DNA of 64,000 nt from positions 67,619 to 131,618 of the forward strand of contig NZ_JBKFEY010000007.1 in NCBI RefSeq assembly GCF_046507575.1, written 5' to 3'. The DNA comes from Pontitalea aquivivens (lineage in GTDB: Bacteria > Pseudomonadota > Alphaproteobacteria > Rhodobacterales > Rhodobacteraceae). The position numbers and the translations under genes are program-made. This document shows positions 32,308 through 40,636 of the stretch, one piece after another. The number at the start of each line of letters is the position of its first letter. Position 1 is the stretch's first letter. Under the pieces are notes generated by a model. It did no database searches, was not told where the DNA came from, and saw only the letters and a program-made list of their open reading frames with translations.

Positions 32308-33867
32308 TCACTCCCACTCAATCGTGCCTGGCGGCTTCGAGGTGATGTCGTAGGTCACGCGATTGATGCCCTTGACCTCGTTGATGATGCGGGTCGCGGT
32401 TTCGCCCAGGAAGTCGTGGGAGAAAGGATAGTAATCCGCTGTCATGCCATCGACCGAGGTGACCGCGCGCAGCGCGCAGGCATAGTCATAGGTGCGCCCG
32501 TCGCCCATCACGCCCACCGTCTTGACCGGCAGGATCGCGACGAAGGCTTGCCAGATGTCATCGTAAAGGCCGTGTTTACGGATCTGGTCGATATAGACCG
32601 CATCCGCCTTGCGCAGGATATCCAGCTTTTCGCGGGTAATCTCGCCGGGACAGCGGATGGCAAGGCCCGGGCCGGGAAAGGGGTGGCGGCCGATGAAGCT
32701 TTCGGGCAGGCCCAGTTCGCGGCCAAGTGCGCGGACTTCATCCTTGAACAGTTCGCGCAGCGGTTCCACCAGTTTCAGGCCCATCTTTTCCGGCAGGCCG
32801 CCGACGTTGTGGTGCGACTTGATCGTGACCGAGGGCCCGCCCGAGAAGCTGACCGATTCGATCACGTCGGGATACAGCGTGCCCTGGGCCAGGAATTCCG
32901 CACCCTCGATCTGGTTGGCGTATTTCTGGAACACGTCGATGAACAGGCGCCCGATGGTCTTGCGCTTGGTTTCCGGGTCGGAGACCCCGTCCAGTTCACC
33001 CAGGAACAATTCGCTTTCATCCGCATGGATCAGCGGGATGTTGTAATTGTCGCGGAACATGGTGACGACTTCGTCCGCCTCGCCCTGACGCAAGAGACCG
33101 TGGTCGACGAAAACGCAGGTCAGCTGATCGCCGATCGCCTCGTGGATCAGCACGGCGGCGACCGAACTGTCGACCCCGCCCGAGAGGCCGCAGATCACCC
33201 GCTTGTCACCGACCCGGGCGCGAATCCTGGCAATCGCGTCGTCGCGGTAGGAGGCCATCGTCCAGTCGCCGGTGAAGCCCGCGATGCGCAGGAAGTTTTC
33301 CAGCATCCGGCGGCCATTCGGGGTGTGATGCACCTCGGGGTGGAATTGCACCGCGTAGAAATGGCGTGCCTCATCCGCGATCATCGCATAAGGCGCGTTG
33401 GGCGAGGTGCCGATGACCTGGAAGCCGGGGGCAAGCTCGGTGACGCGGTCGCCATGGCTCATCCAGACTTCTTCGCGGCCCGTCTCGAACAGGCCCGCAA
33501 AGATGCCGTCGGTGCGGTGCCCTTCGGCCGGGGTGACAAAGGCGCGCCCGAATTCGGCATGATGGCCGGATTCGACGCGCCCACCCAGTTGCGTCATCAT
33601 CACCTGCTGGCCATAGCAGATGCCGAAGACCGGCAGGCCCATATCGAACAGCGCCTGCGGCGCGCGGGGAGAACCATCCTCGGTCACCGAGGCGGGGCCG
33701 CCCGACAGGATCACGGCCCGCGGCGCAAGGTCGCGGATCGTCTGTTCCGTCACCTTCTGGAAGGGATGGATTTCGCAATAGACGTTCAATTCGCGCAGGC
33801 GCCGCGCAATCAGCTGCGTGACCTGGGAGCCGAAGTCGATGATGAGGAGGCGCTGGTGCTGTGTCAT
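32308..33867 (-). CDS. guaA: GMP synthase (glutamine-hydrolysing) GuaA
   Basis: 519 residues. An N-terminal class I glutamine amidotransferase with nucleophile Cys84 in FGICYGQQVM and the His-x-Glu pair in QFHPEVHHT is followed by the ATP-pyrophosphatase domain with GLSGGVDSS and the C-terminal dimerisation domain ending PPGTIEWE. It aminates XMP to GMP. The ATG at 33867 (MTQHQRLLIIDFGSQ) is the family start. Transcribed convergently to the lipoprotein gene and downstream of livM. Confidence 0.97.
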   Translation of the reverse strand: MTQHQRLLIIDFGSQVTQLIARRLRELNVYCEIHPFQKVTEQTIRDLAPRAVILSGGPASVTEDGSPRAPQALFDMGLPVFGICYGQQVMMTQLGGRVESGHHAEFGRAFVTPAEGHRTDGIFAGLFETGREEVWMSHGDRVTELAPGFQVIGTSPNAPYAMIADEARHFYAVQFHPEVHHTPNGRRMLENFLRIAGFTGDWTMASYRDDAIARIRARVGDKRVICGLSGGVDSSVAAVLIHEAIGDQLTCVFVDHGLLRQGEADEVVTMFRDNYNIPLIHADESELFLGELDGVSDPETKRKTIGRLFIDVFQKYANQIEGAEFLAQGTLYPDVIESVSFSGGPSVTIKSHHNVGGLPEKMGLKLVEPLRELFKDEVRALGRELGLPESFIGRHPFPGPGLAIRCPGEITREKLDILRKADAVYIDQIRKHGLYDDIWQAFVAILPVKTVGVMGDGRTYDYACALRAVTSVDGMTADYYPFSHDFLGETATRIINEVKGINRVTYDITSKPPGTIEWE

Positions 33868-33908
33868 GTGCGCGGAATAGGCGGGAGCCGCGCGCAATGC
33901 AAGAGGCC

Positions 33909-33957
33909 GGGGGGCGCTGCCCCCCGGACCCCCCGGAGTATTTTACCCAAGAAGAAG
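33909..33957. repeat. hairpin plus half copy of the 3'-end repeat
   Basis: A GGGGGGC/GCCCCCC stem with a 3-base loop (33909-33925) is followed by GGAGTATTTTACCCAAGAAGAAGG at 33935-33957, the same core as the 57.8-kb element but without its mirror half. It lies just 3' of livM in the transcript direction, between livM and guaA. Confidence 0.65.
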
Positions 33958-33965
33958 GACCCGGG

Positions 33966-35297
33966 TCATTTTTCAGGCAAGAGGCCGCGGGGCGCGAAGC
34001 GCAGCACCAGAAGCAGGATCAGCCCCATGGTGAACAGCCGCATATGCGCCGCCGAATCGAGCAGGTGGGATTTCAGCGCGCCTTCGGCCATGCCCGAGGT
34101 GATGACGGACATCAGCACCGGGCCCCAGGCCTCGGCCTTGATCCAGAGGTACCAGATCAGCATGCCGCCCAGCACCGAGCCCCAGTTGTTGCCCGATCCG
34201 CCCACGATCACCATCACCCAGATCAGGAAGGTGTAGCGCAGCGGGTTGTAGCTGCCCGGCGTCATCTGGCCGTCGAGCGTGATCATCATCGCGCCCGCCA
34301 GCCCGCAGACGGCCGAGCCGATCACGAAGATCTGCAGGTGGCGGCGGGTGACATCCTTGCCCATGGCGGCGGCGGCGGTTTCATTGTCGCGGATCGCGCG
34401 CATCATCCGGCCCCAGGGCGATTTCAGCGCCATCTGCGCGGCCCAGATCAGTGCCAGCAGCACGATCAGGAACAGCCCGGTATAGAGCAGCTTGACCATG
34501 ATCGTCGATCCGGTGACGGGATCGACGCCCAGGCCCGCCATGCGGCTGACGAAGGCGGGGTCGGCCTGAAGCTGCACCTCATAGGGGACGGGCCAGGGGC
34601 GGGGGATGCCGTTCACGTTCATCACACCGCGGGACAGCCATTCCTCATTGCGCAGGACGGCCACGATGATCTCGCCGATGCCCAGCGTGGCGATGGCCAG
34701 ATAGTCCGAGCGCAGGCCCAGCGCGGTCTTGCCGATGATCCAGGCGGCACCGGCAGCGAACATGGCGCCAACGGGCCAGGCCAGCAGCACCGGCAGGCCC
34801 AGTCCGCCCAGATTGCCCTGGGCCGAGGGGTTGATGGCCTGGATCATCGCCACGGCGGGATCAAAGAGCGCGCGATAGGCGAAGAAGCCCGCGCCCAGAA
34901 CCGCGATAATGGCCACCGCGCGCGGCCTGCCCCGCAGGCGGCGATTGACGGCGATGGCGGCGATGACGCTGGCCAGCGCCACCAGCGCGGCCAGTGCGAT
35001 GCCCGGTCCGCCGCCGGAAAAGGCGCCAGGCGTGGACGGCATTGCGACCAGCACCGGGGCCAGGCCGCCCAGCGCCAGAAAGCCCACGATGCCGGTGTTG
35101 AACAGGCCCGCATAGCCCCATTGCATGTTGATGCCCAGCGCCAGCACGGCCGAGATCAGGCCCATGTTGACGATGCCCAGCGCGGTATTCCAGCCGCCCG
35201 TGGCGGCTTCGATCGCAATCAGCGCGGCCATGGCGGCAAACAGCAGTGGCGCGCGCAGGCGGCCACCCGTGGCGGCGTCGGGTTGACGAAGGCTCAT
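33966..35297 (-). CDS. livM: branched-chain amino acid ABC transporter permease LivM
   Basis: 443 residues, inner membrane, about ten hydrophobic segments. LivM/LivH-family markers include NMQWGYAGLFNTGIVGFLALGG near the first third and a conserved FVIGSAVCGLAGAM. It forms the channel with LivH. The ATG overlaps the livH stop (ATGA). Last gene of the transporter operon. Longer than E. coli LivM, as is common in alphaproteobacteria, with an extra stretch between helices in the first half. Confidence 0.93.
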   Translation of the reverse strand: MSLRQPDAATGGRLRAPLLFAAMAALIAIEAATGGWNTALGIVNMGLISAVLALGINMQWGYAGLFNTGIVGFLALGGLAPVLVAMPSTPGAFSGGGPGIALAALVALASVIAAIAVNRRLRGRPRAVAIIAVLGAGFFAYRALFDPAVAMIQAINPSAQGNLGGLGLPVLLAWPVGAMFAAGAAWIIGKTALGLRSDYLAIATLGIGEIIVAVLRNEEWLSRGVMNVNGIPRPWPVPYEVQLQADPAFVSRMAGLGVDPVTGSTIMVKLLYTGLFLIVLLALIWAAQMALKSPWGRMMRAIRDNETAAAAMGKDVTRRHLQIFVIGSAVCGLAGAMMITLDGQMTPGSYNPLRYTFLIWVMVIVGGSGNNWGSVLGGMLIWYLWIKAEAWGPVLMSVITSGMAEGALKSHLLDSAAHMRLFTMGLILLLVLRFAPRGLLPEK

Positions 35298-36301
35298 ACC
35301 GCTTTCCCCTTGAACAGGCCCGTCGGCTTGAACAGCAGCACGATGATCAGGATCGCAAAGCTGACGGCGAATTTGTATTCGGTGGACAGAAGCTGCAGCA
35401 ACCCTTCGGGCTGCCAGGCGGGGATCAGATAGCCTGCCACCTTCTTCCAGGCATAGGTCACGCCCACCTCGGAAAAGGCGATCACGAAGCCGCCGGCGAT
35501 GGCGCCTACCGGGCTGCCCAGTCCGCCCACCACGGCGGCGGCGAAGATCGGCAACAGCAGCTGGAAATAGTTGAAGGCCTTAAAGGATTTATCCAGCCCG
35601 TAAAGCGTGCCGGCCGTGGTGGCCAGCGCCGCCGCGATGATCCAGGTGACCGCGACCACCCGGTTCGGGTTGATCCCCGACAACAGCGCCAGATCCTCAT
35701 TGTCGGAAAAGGCGCGCATCGACTTGCCGGTGCGGGTGCGCCCCAGGAACCGGAACAGCGCCCAGACCACCAGCGCCGCGGTGATCAGCGTGATCAGCTG
35801 CGAACTGCGCAGCGTCAGCGGTTCGGCCAGGCCCGTCGCCTCACGAAAGCCACGCGCCGAGATCACGAAGCGCGCGCCATCGGCAAACTGGATCTCATCC
35901 ACCCCGATCACAAAGCGCGTCAGCCCGTTCATCACGAACATCACCCCGACCGACACCATCACCAGGATCACCGGCGCCGCCCGTACCCGGCGGTAATAGC
36001 CATAGACCACCCGGTCGGTCGCCAGCACCAGCCCCGCCGTCAGCGCGATCGCGAAAGGCAGTGCCAGAAGCGCCGTGGGCAAGGGGCCCAGCGTAAGGCC
36101 TGCCGCCTGCAGCGCCCAGGTCACCAGGATGGTCATCGCCGTGCCAAAGGCCATCGTGTCGCCATGGGCAAAGTTGGAAAACCGCAAGATGCCATAGATC
36201 AGCGTCACCCCCAGCGCCCCCAGCGCCAGCTGCGCGCCATAGGCGGCCGCGGGGACCACCACGAAATTCAAAAGTGCGACCAGCGCGTTCAGAATATCCA
36301 T
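35294..36301 (-). CDS. livH: branched-chain amino acid ABC transporter permease LivH
   Basis: 335 residues, inner membrane, about eight hydrophobic segments. The family motif LRFSNFAHGDTMAFG and the late GGLGSPVGAIAGGFVIAFSE are present. Starts 1 base beyond the livF stop and overlaps livM. The second half of the transmembrane channel. Confidence 0.94.
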   Translation of the reverse strand: MDILNALVALLNFVVVPAAAYGAQLALGALGVTLIYGILRFSNFAHGDTMAFGTAMTILVTWALQAAGLTLGPLPTALLALPFAIALTAGLVLATDRVVYGYYRRVRAAPVILVMVSVGVMFVMNGLTRFVIGVDEIQFADGARFVISARGFREATGLAEPLTLRSSQLITLITAALVVWALFRFLGRTRTGKSMRAFSDNEDLALLSGINPNRVVAVTWIIAAALATTAGTLYGLDKSFKAFNYFQLLLPIFAAAVVGGLGSPVGAIAGGFVIAFSEVGVTYAWKKVAGYLIPAWQPEGLLQLLSTEYKFAVSFAILIIVLLFKPTGLFKGKAV

Positions 36302-36302
36302 C

Positions 36303-37007
36303 TCAGCCCCCCAGGAAGGTGCGGCGGACCTCGGGGTCGGCCATCAGCGCGGCCCCGGTGTCGGTATAGCGGTTCGCGCCCTGCACCAGAACATAGCCCA
36401 TGTCGGCGATTTCCAGCGCCTGCCGGGCGTTCTGTTCCACCATCAGGATGGAAATGCCGGTGCGCGCCACCTCGATGATGCGGTCGAACAGCTCATCCAT
36501 CACGATGGGCGAAACACCGGCCGTCGGTTCATCCAGCATCAACAGCTTCGGCCGGGTCATCAGCGCGCGGCCCACCGCGACCTGCTGGCGCTGCCCGCCC
36601 GACAGCTCGCCCGCGTTCTGGCGGCGCTTTTCCTTCAGGATCGGGAACAGGTCATAGACCTGCCCCATCGTGTCGCGGAAATCGTCACGGCGCAGGAAGG
36701 CGCCCATTTCCAGGTTTTCCTCGACCGACATGGTAGGGAAGACATTGTTGACCTGCGGCACAAAGCCCATGCCCTTGGCCACGCGCGCCTGCGGGCTGAG
36801 CGTGGTGATATCCTCGCCATCCAGGATCACATGGCCGCCCCGCAGCTTCAGCATGCCGAAAACCGCCTTCATCGCGGTCGACTTGCCCGCGCCATTGGGC
36901 CCCACGATCACCGCGATCTGGCCCTTTTCGACCTTCAGCGTACAGCCATGCAGGATATCTGCCGCGCCATAGCCGCCGGTCATTCCCTCTGCCAGAAGAA
37001 AGCTCAT
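36303..37007 (-). CDS. livF: branched-chain amino acid ABC transporter ATP-binding protein LivF
   Basis: 234 residues. Walker A GPNGAGKST, signature LSGGQRQQVAVGRALM, Walker B LLMLDEPTAG. The size and Q-loop region (GFVPQVNNVFPTMSVEENL) are those of LivF. The ATG at 37007 (MSFLLAEGMTGGYG) is preferred; the upstream extension runs through the repeat element. It lies 88 bases after livG, the only sizeable gap in the operon, and that gap holds a half copy of the 3'-end repeat. Confidence 0.94.
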   Translation of the reverse strand: MSFLLAEGMTGGYGAADILHGCTLKVEKGQIAVIVGPNGAGKSTAMKAVFGMLKLRGGHVILDGEDITTLSPQARVAKGMGFVPQVNNVFPTMSVEENLEMGAFLRRDDFRDTMGQVYDLFPILKEKRRQNAGELSGGQRQQVAVGRALMTRPKLLMLDEPTAGVSPIVMDELFDRIIEVARTGISILMVEQNARQALEIADMGYVLVQGANRYTDTGAALMADPEVRRTFLGG

Positions 37008-37039
37008 GCAACACCCCCACGAAGCGCCGCAACCTGCTG

Positions 37040-37063
37040 CTTCTTCTTGGAAAAAATACTCAT
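37040..37063. repeat. half copy of the 3'-end repeat between livG and livF
   Basis: CTTCTTCTTGGAAAAAATACTC, the inverse of GAGTATTTTTTCC-AAGAAGAAG. It follows livG in the transcript direction. The mirror half needed for the full hairpin is absent. It could mark a processing site inside the liv message. Confidence 0.6.
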
Positions 37064-37095
37064 GGCGCAACCTGCGCCCAAATGCGCGCGGCCGG

Positions 37096-37959
37096 TCATG
37101 CGCCGATCCCCCCCCGGCCCGCCTCGTCGCCAAGGCCGGGCTGCGCGCCGTGGCTTTCGTGGCGCGCGGTTTCCAGCCCGATCTCGGCCTTGACCTTGTT
37201 CTTCAGGCCGGTGCCCAGATAGGCCTCGATCACCGCCTCGTTCTGCATGATGCTTTCGGCGGACCCTTCGGCCAGCACCTTGCCCTCGGCCATGACGATC
37301 ACCGGGTCACACAGACGGCCGATGAAATCCATGTCATGCTCGATCACGCAGAAGGTATAGCCGCGCTCCTTGTTCAGCCGCACGATCGCATCGCCGATCG
37401 TGTTCAGCAGCGTCCGGTTCACGCCCGCGCCGACCTCATCCAGAAAGACGATCTTGGCCTCGACCATCATCGTCCGGCCCAGTTCCAGCAGCTTTTTCTG
37501 CCCGCCCGACAGGTTGCCGGCCTTTTCATCCTTCAGATGCGAAATCGTCAGGAAATCAAGAACCTCATCGGCTTTCTTCAGCAGGGCGGTCTCTTCCTGC
37601 GCGATCCTGCCGCGTGCGAACAGCGCGTTCCACAGCGTTTCCCCCGATTGCGCGCCCGGCACCATCATCAGGTTTTCCCGCACGCTCATCGTGGGAAATT
37701 CATGCGCGATCTGGAAGGTGCGCAGCAGGCCCTTGTGAAACAGCTCATGCGGGGCAAGGCCGGTGATTTCCTCGCCATCCATGATCACGCGTCCCGAGGT
37801 CGGCTTGTGCACCCCGGCGATCACGTTGAACAGCGTGGACTTGCCCGCGCCGTTGGGGCCGATCAACCCCGTGATCGAGCCGGTCGCAATCTCCAGCGAC
37901 GCCCCGTCCACGGCGCGAAAGCCGCCGAAATGCTTGTGCAGGTTCTCAACCCGGATCAT
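37096..37959 (-). CDS. livG: branched-chain amino acid ABC transporter ATP-binding protein LivG
   Basis: 287 residues. Walker A GPNGAGKST, signature LSGGQKKLLELGRTMM, Walker B KIVFLDEVGAG. The ATG at 37959 (MIRVENLHKHFGG) is chosen because AGGGG is 6 bases before it, whereas the ATG at 37965 directly abuts that sequence. The C-terminal 25 residues are a Gly/His-rich tail beyond the normal LivG end. Energises import with LivF. Confidence 0.93.
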   Translation of the reverse strand: MIRVENLHKHFGGFRAVDGASLEIATGSITGLIGPNGAGKSTLFNVIAGVHKPTSGRVIMDGEEITGLAPHELFHKGLLRTFQIAHEFPTMSVRENLMMVPGAQSGETLWNALFARGRIAQEETALLKKADEVLDFLTISHLKDEKAGNLSGGQKKLLELGRTMMVEAKIVFLDEVGAGVNRTLLNTIGDAIVRLNKERGYTFCVIEHDMDFIGRLCDPVIVMAEGKVLAEGSAESIMQNEAVIEAYLGTGLKNKVKAEIGLETARHESHGAQPGLGDEAGRGGIGA

Positions 37960-37972
37960 CTTCATCCCCTGA

Positions 37973-37991
37973 CTTCATGATTTTCATGAAG
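37973..37991. promoter_or_regulatory. CTTCATGA-TTT-TCATGAAG hairpin just upstream of livG
   Basis: A perfect 8-bp inverted repeat with a 3-base loop, starting 8 bases before the first livG ATG. In RNA it would sit next to the Shine-Dalgarno sequence; as DNA it could bind a dimeric regulator. Role inferred only from position. Confidence 0.55.
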
Positions 37992-38024
37992 AACGGCCTT
38001 TAGTGGCCTGTTATTTAATGGGAA

Positions 38025-38046
38025 CAGCCCGGATTGATCCGGGCTG
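38025..38046 (-). terminator. attenuator hairpin after the binding-protein gene
   Basis: CAGCCCGGA (38025-38033) pairs perfectly with TCCGGGCTG (38038-38046) around TTGA, 21 bases beyond the binding-protein stop. No U-run follows. It likely protects the abundant binding-protein message or reduces read-through into livG. Confidence 0.7.
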
Positions 38047-38067
38047 CCCAAGTCGTCTCTCCGCGCC

Positions 38068-39252
38068 TTAGCGGTAGCGGACGGTTTCGATCTTGCCGTC
38101 CTTGAACTCGATTTCGCGGAAGGTGCCGGCGCTTTCGCCCGAGCCGATCAGCTCGACCGCGGTGGCGCCGACATAATCGATCTCGGTGCCCGCCGCGATC
38201 AGTTCCAGCGCCTTGCCCAGTTCACCCGGCAGGATCGGTTCGCCCGGGGCGTTGGCCACATCCATGACCTTGTCCTTGTAGGCCGCGGCGTCGGTGGACC
38301 CGGCCGCGGCCATTGCCAGCATGATCAGGGCCGCGGCGTCATAGGCCTCGCTGGAATAGACGCCGGTGCCGTCAAAGCCTGCGGCGGTGGCCAGCTCCAG
38401 GAACTTGTCCTTGCCTTCGCCTTCCGACGACGGGATCTGACCGAACGACCCGGACAGCTCGGCGCCAAAGTTGGCTTCCAGCGCGCCGCCGACCATGCCG
38501 TCGGGGAAGACGAAGGTTTCGAACGCGCCCGAATCGAGCGCACCGCGCAGGATGCCCGAACCGCCCTGATCGACATAGCCCGCGATCACCAGCGCCTGAC
38601 CCCCGGCCGATGCCAGCGCACCGACTTCGGCGGCGTAATCCGCCTTGCCGTCGTCATGGGCGGCGTTGATCGTGACCTTGCCGCCCGCGGCCTCAAACGC
38701 GGCCTGGAAGCTGTCGGCCAGACCCTTGCCATAGTCGTTGTTGGTATAGGTGACGGCGACTTCCTTGATGCCGTGTTCCATGATGATTTCGGTCATCACC
38801 ACGCCCTGACGCGCATCCGAGGGCGAGGTGCGGAAGAACAGGCCGTTGTCTTCCAGCGTGGACAGCGCCGGCGAGGTGGCCGAGGGCGAGATCATCACGA
38901 TGCCATTGGGCATGGCGACGTTTTGCAGCGAGGCGGTGGTTTCGCCCGAGCACATGCCCCCCACGATACCCTTGACGCCATCGGCGGTGATCAGGCGTTC
39001 GGCGGCGGCGGTGGCGGCGGCGGCGTCGATGCAGGTGGTGTCACCGCGCACCGGAACCACGGCGGACCCGCCCATGAACTTGCCCGAATCCGTGACTTCC
39101 TTCATCGCCATCTCGGCGCCCGCGGCCATCGAGGGCGACATCGATTCCAGCGGGCCGGTGAAGCCCAGCAGAACGCCCAGCCTGACATCCTCGGCTTGCG
39201 CGGCGCCTGCGACCAGCGCGGTGGCGGCGGTGGCCAGAAGAAGCTTTTTCAT
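38068..39252 (-). CDS. branched-chain amino acid ABC transporter substrate-binding protein
   Basis: 394 residues, periplasmic. A 20-residue signal peptide ends GAAQA before EDVRLGVLLGFTGPLES, the classical start of Leu/Ile/Val-binding (family 4) proteins. It feeds livG-livF-livH-livM downstream on the same strand. Ligand assumed to be branched-chain or other neutral amino acids; aromatic or amide-type ligands are also known in this family. The ATG at 39252 directly precedes the signal; the longer frame overlaps the regulator gene. Confidence 0.93.
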   Translation of the reverse strand: MKKLLLATAATALVAGAAQAEDVRLGVLLGFTGPLESMSPSMAAGAEMAMKEVTDSGKFMGGSAVVPVRGDTTCIDAAAATAAAERLITADGVKGIVGGMCSGETTASLQNVAMPNGIVMISPSATSPALSTLEDNGLFFRTSPSDARQGVVMTEIIMEHGIKEVAVTYTNNDYGKGLADSFQAAFEAAGGKVTINAAHDDGKADYAAEVGALASAGGQALVIAGYVDQGGSGILRGALDSGAFETFVFPDGMVGGALEANFGAELSGSFGQIPSSEGEGKDKFLELATAAGFDGTGVYSSEAYDAAALIMLAMAAAGSTDAAAYKDKVMDVANAPGEPILPGELGKALELIAAGTEIDYVGATAVELIGSGESAGTFREIEFKDGKIETVRYR

Positions 39253-39382
39253 TCGTTCACTCCCATATTGGATCGTTATCCTGACCACGCAAGTTAGTGT
39301 GGCCTTGCTGAAAAGAAAATCCCCCATGGCGCCGGTTTGGGCTGTCCAAAAGCCGCAGGTCGGGGGCATTTTGCGCATGACC

Positions 39383-40468
39383 TTAGGGAAGGGGATGTGC
39401 CCCGGCGCCCATCGCGCCGTCTGCCATCGCGTCATCGCCCCCCGGACCATCCGCCACCGCACCGCCCGAAGTGCCGCGTTCGCGGTAGGGGGTGGTGGCG
39501 TAATGCGCGCGGTAGCATTTGGAAAAATGCGAAGGGCTGGCAAAGCCGCAGGCCAGCGCCACGTTGATCACGCTCATTTCCGTCTGCATCAGCAGGTTGC
39601 GCGCCTTTTGCAGGCGCAATTCCATATAGTAACGCTTGGGGCTGCGGTTCAGATAGCGGCGGAACAGCCGTTCCAGCTGACGGGTGGACATGCCGACCTC
39701 ATCGGCCAGGCGGGCGGGGCTGATCGGGTCCTCGATATTGCCTTCCATCCGGCCGATCACCTGGGCAAGCTTGGGGTGGCGCACGCCGATGCGGGTGGGG
39801 ATCGACAGGCGCTGGCTGTCCTGATCGGTGCGGATCGAGGTATAGATCAGCTGATCGGCCACCGTATTGGCCAGCCCCTCGCCATGATCGCGCGCGATCA
39901 GTTTCAGCATCAGGTCGATCGAGGATATCCCGCCCGAGCTGCTCATCCGGTTGCCGTCGACGACAAAGACCGATTTGGTCAGGGTCAGATCCTGGAATTC
40001 CTCTTGAAAACTGTCCTGGTTTTCCCAGTGGATGGTGGCGCGCCTGCCTTCCAGCAGCCCCGCGCGGGCCAGCGCCCAGGCCCCGGTGCAAAGCCCCCCC
40101 AGCCCCGCGCCGCGCCGCGCCTCGCGCCGCAGCCAGTTCAGGATCGGGCGGGTCGTGGCCTCGGCCACGTCGACGCCGCCGCAGACCAGCACCGTATCGT
40201 CGCGGCCAACCTCGTCCAGGCCCATGTCCAGCCGCAGCACCGTACCGTTGGAACAGCGCGCCTCGCGCCCGTTTTCACCCGCCAGCCGCCAGTCGTACAA
40301 CGCCCGCCCCGACACCCGGTTGGCCAGGCGCAGCGGCTCGATCGCGCCGGCGAAAGAGATCAGGGTGAAATTGTCCAGGAGCAAAAAGATGAAGCGGCGC
40401 GGTTTCGTGGCGGGGGCGCCGGCGGAACGGGCCGGGACAGAAGGGGCAGGGGCGGACGGCTTGTGCAT
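39383..40468 (-). CDS. GlxA-family transcriptional regulator (PfpI/DJ-1 + AraC)
   Basis: 361 residues. An N-terminal DJ-1/PfpI amidase-like sensor domain (about residues 25-200; FIFLLLDNFTLISFAGAIEPL) is fused to a C-terminal AraC-type double helix-turn-helix (about 250-345; SPARLADEVGMSTRQLERLFRR and VALACGFASPSHFSKCYRAH). Relatives control arginine, carnitine or glycine-betaine use. It lies 130 bases upstream of the transporter binding-protein gene on the same strand, so control of that operon is plausible but not shown. The start at 40468 (MHKPSAPAP) is the nearest ATG before the sensor domain. Confidence 0.9.
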   Translation of the reverse strand: MHKPSAPAPSVPARSAGAPATKPRRFIFLLLDNFTLISFAGAIEPLRLANRVSGRALYDWRLAGENGREARCSNGTVLRLDMGLDEVGRDDTVLVCGGVDVAEATTRPILNWLRREARRGAGLGGLCTGAWALARAGLLEGRRATIHWENQDSFQEEFQDLTLTKSVFVVDGNRMSSSGGISSIDLMLKLIARDHGEGLANTVADQLIYTSIRTDQDSQRLSIPTRIGVRHPKLAQVIGRMEGNIEDPISPARLADEVGMSTRQLERLFRRYLNRSPKRYYMELRLQKARNLLMQTEMSVINVALACGFASPSHFSKCYRAHYATTPYRERGTSGGAVADGPGGDDAMADGAMGAGAHPLP

Positions 40469-40636
40469 AAGCGACCCTTTGCATGTCGTATCCCGCCAGC
40501 AAATCACGCGCGCCGCGCCCCCGCAAGATGGCTTGGCACGGCGCAAAGGGGTGCAGGCGGCGCGCGCAATTGGGGGTTTGTTCTCGGGGGCCCGGGCGGT
40601 ATAAGCGGCGCAGTGGCATGTGACCCGGAGGCGAAG

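Noticed and set aside
38828..40636. A 1059-residue open frame that extends the DAHP synthase gene upstream by 603 codons
   Set aside because: The extension is antisense to the GlxA regulator and the binding-protein gene, has low-complexity Arg/Ala/His composition, and the ATG at 40637 has a good Shine-Dalgarno sequence.
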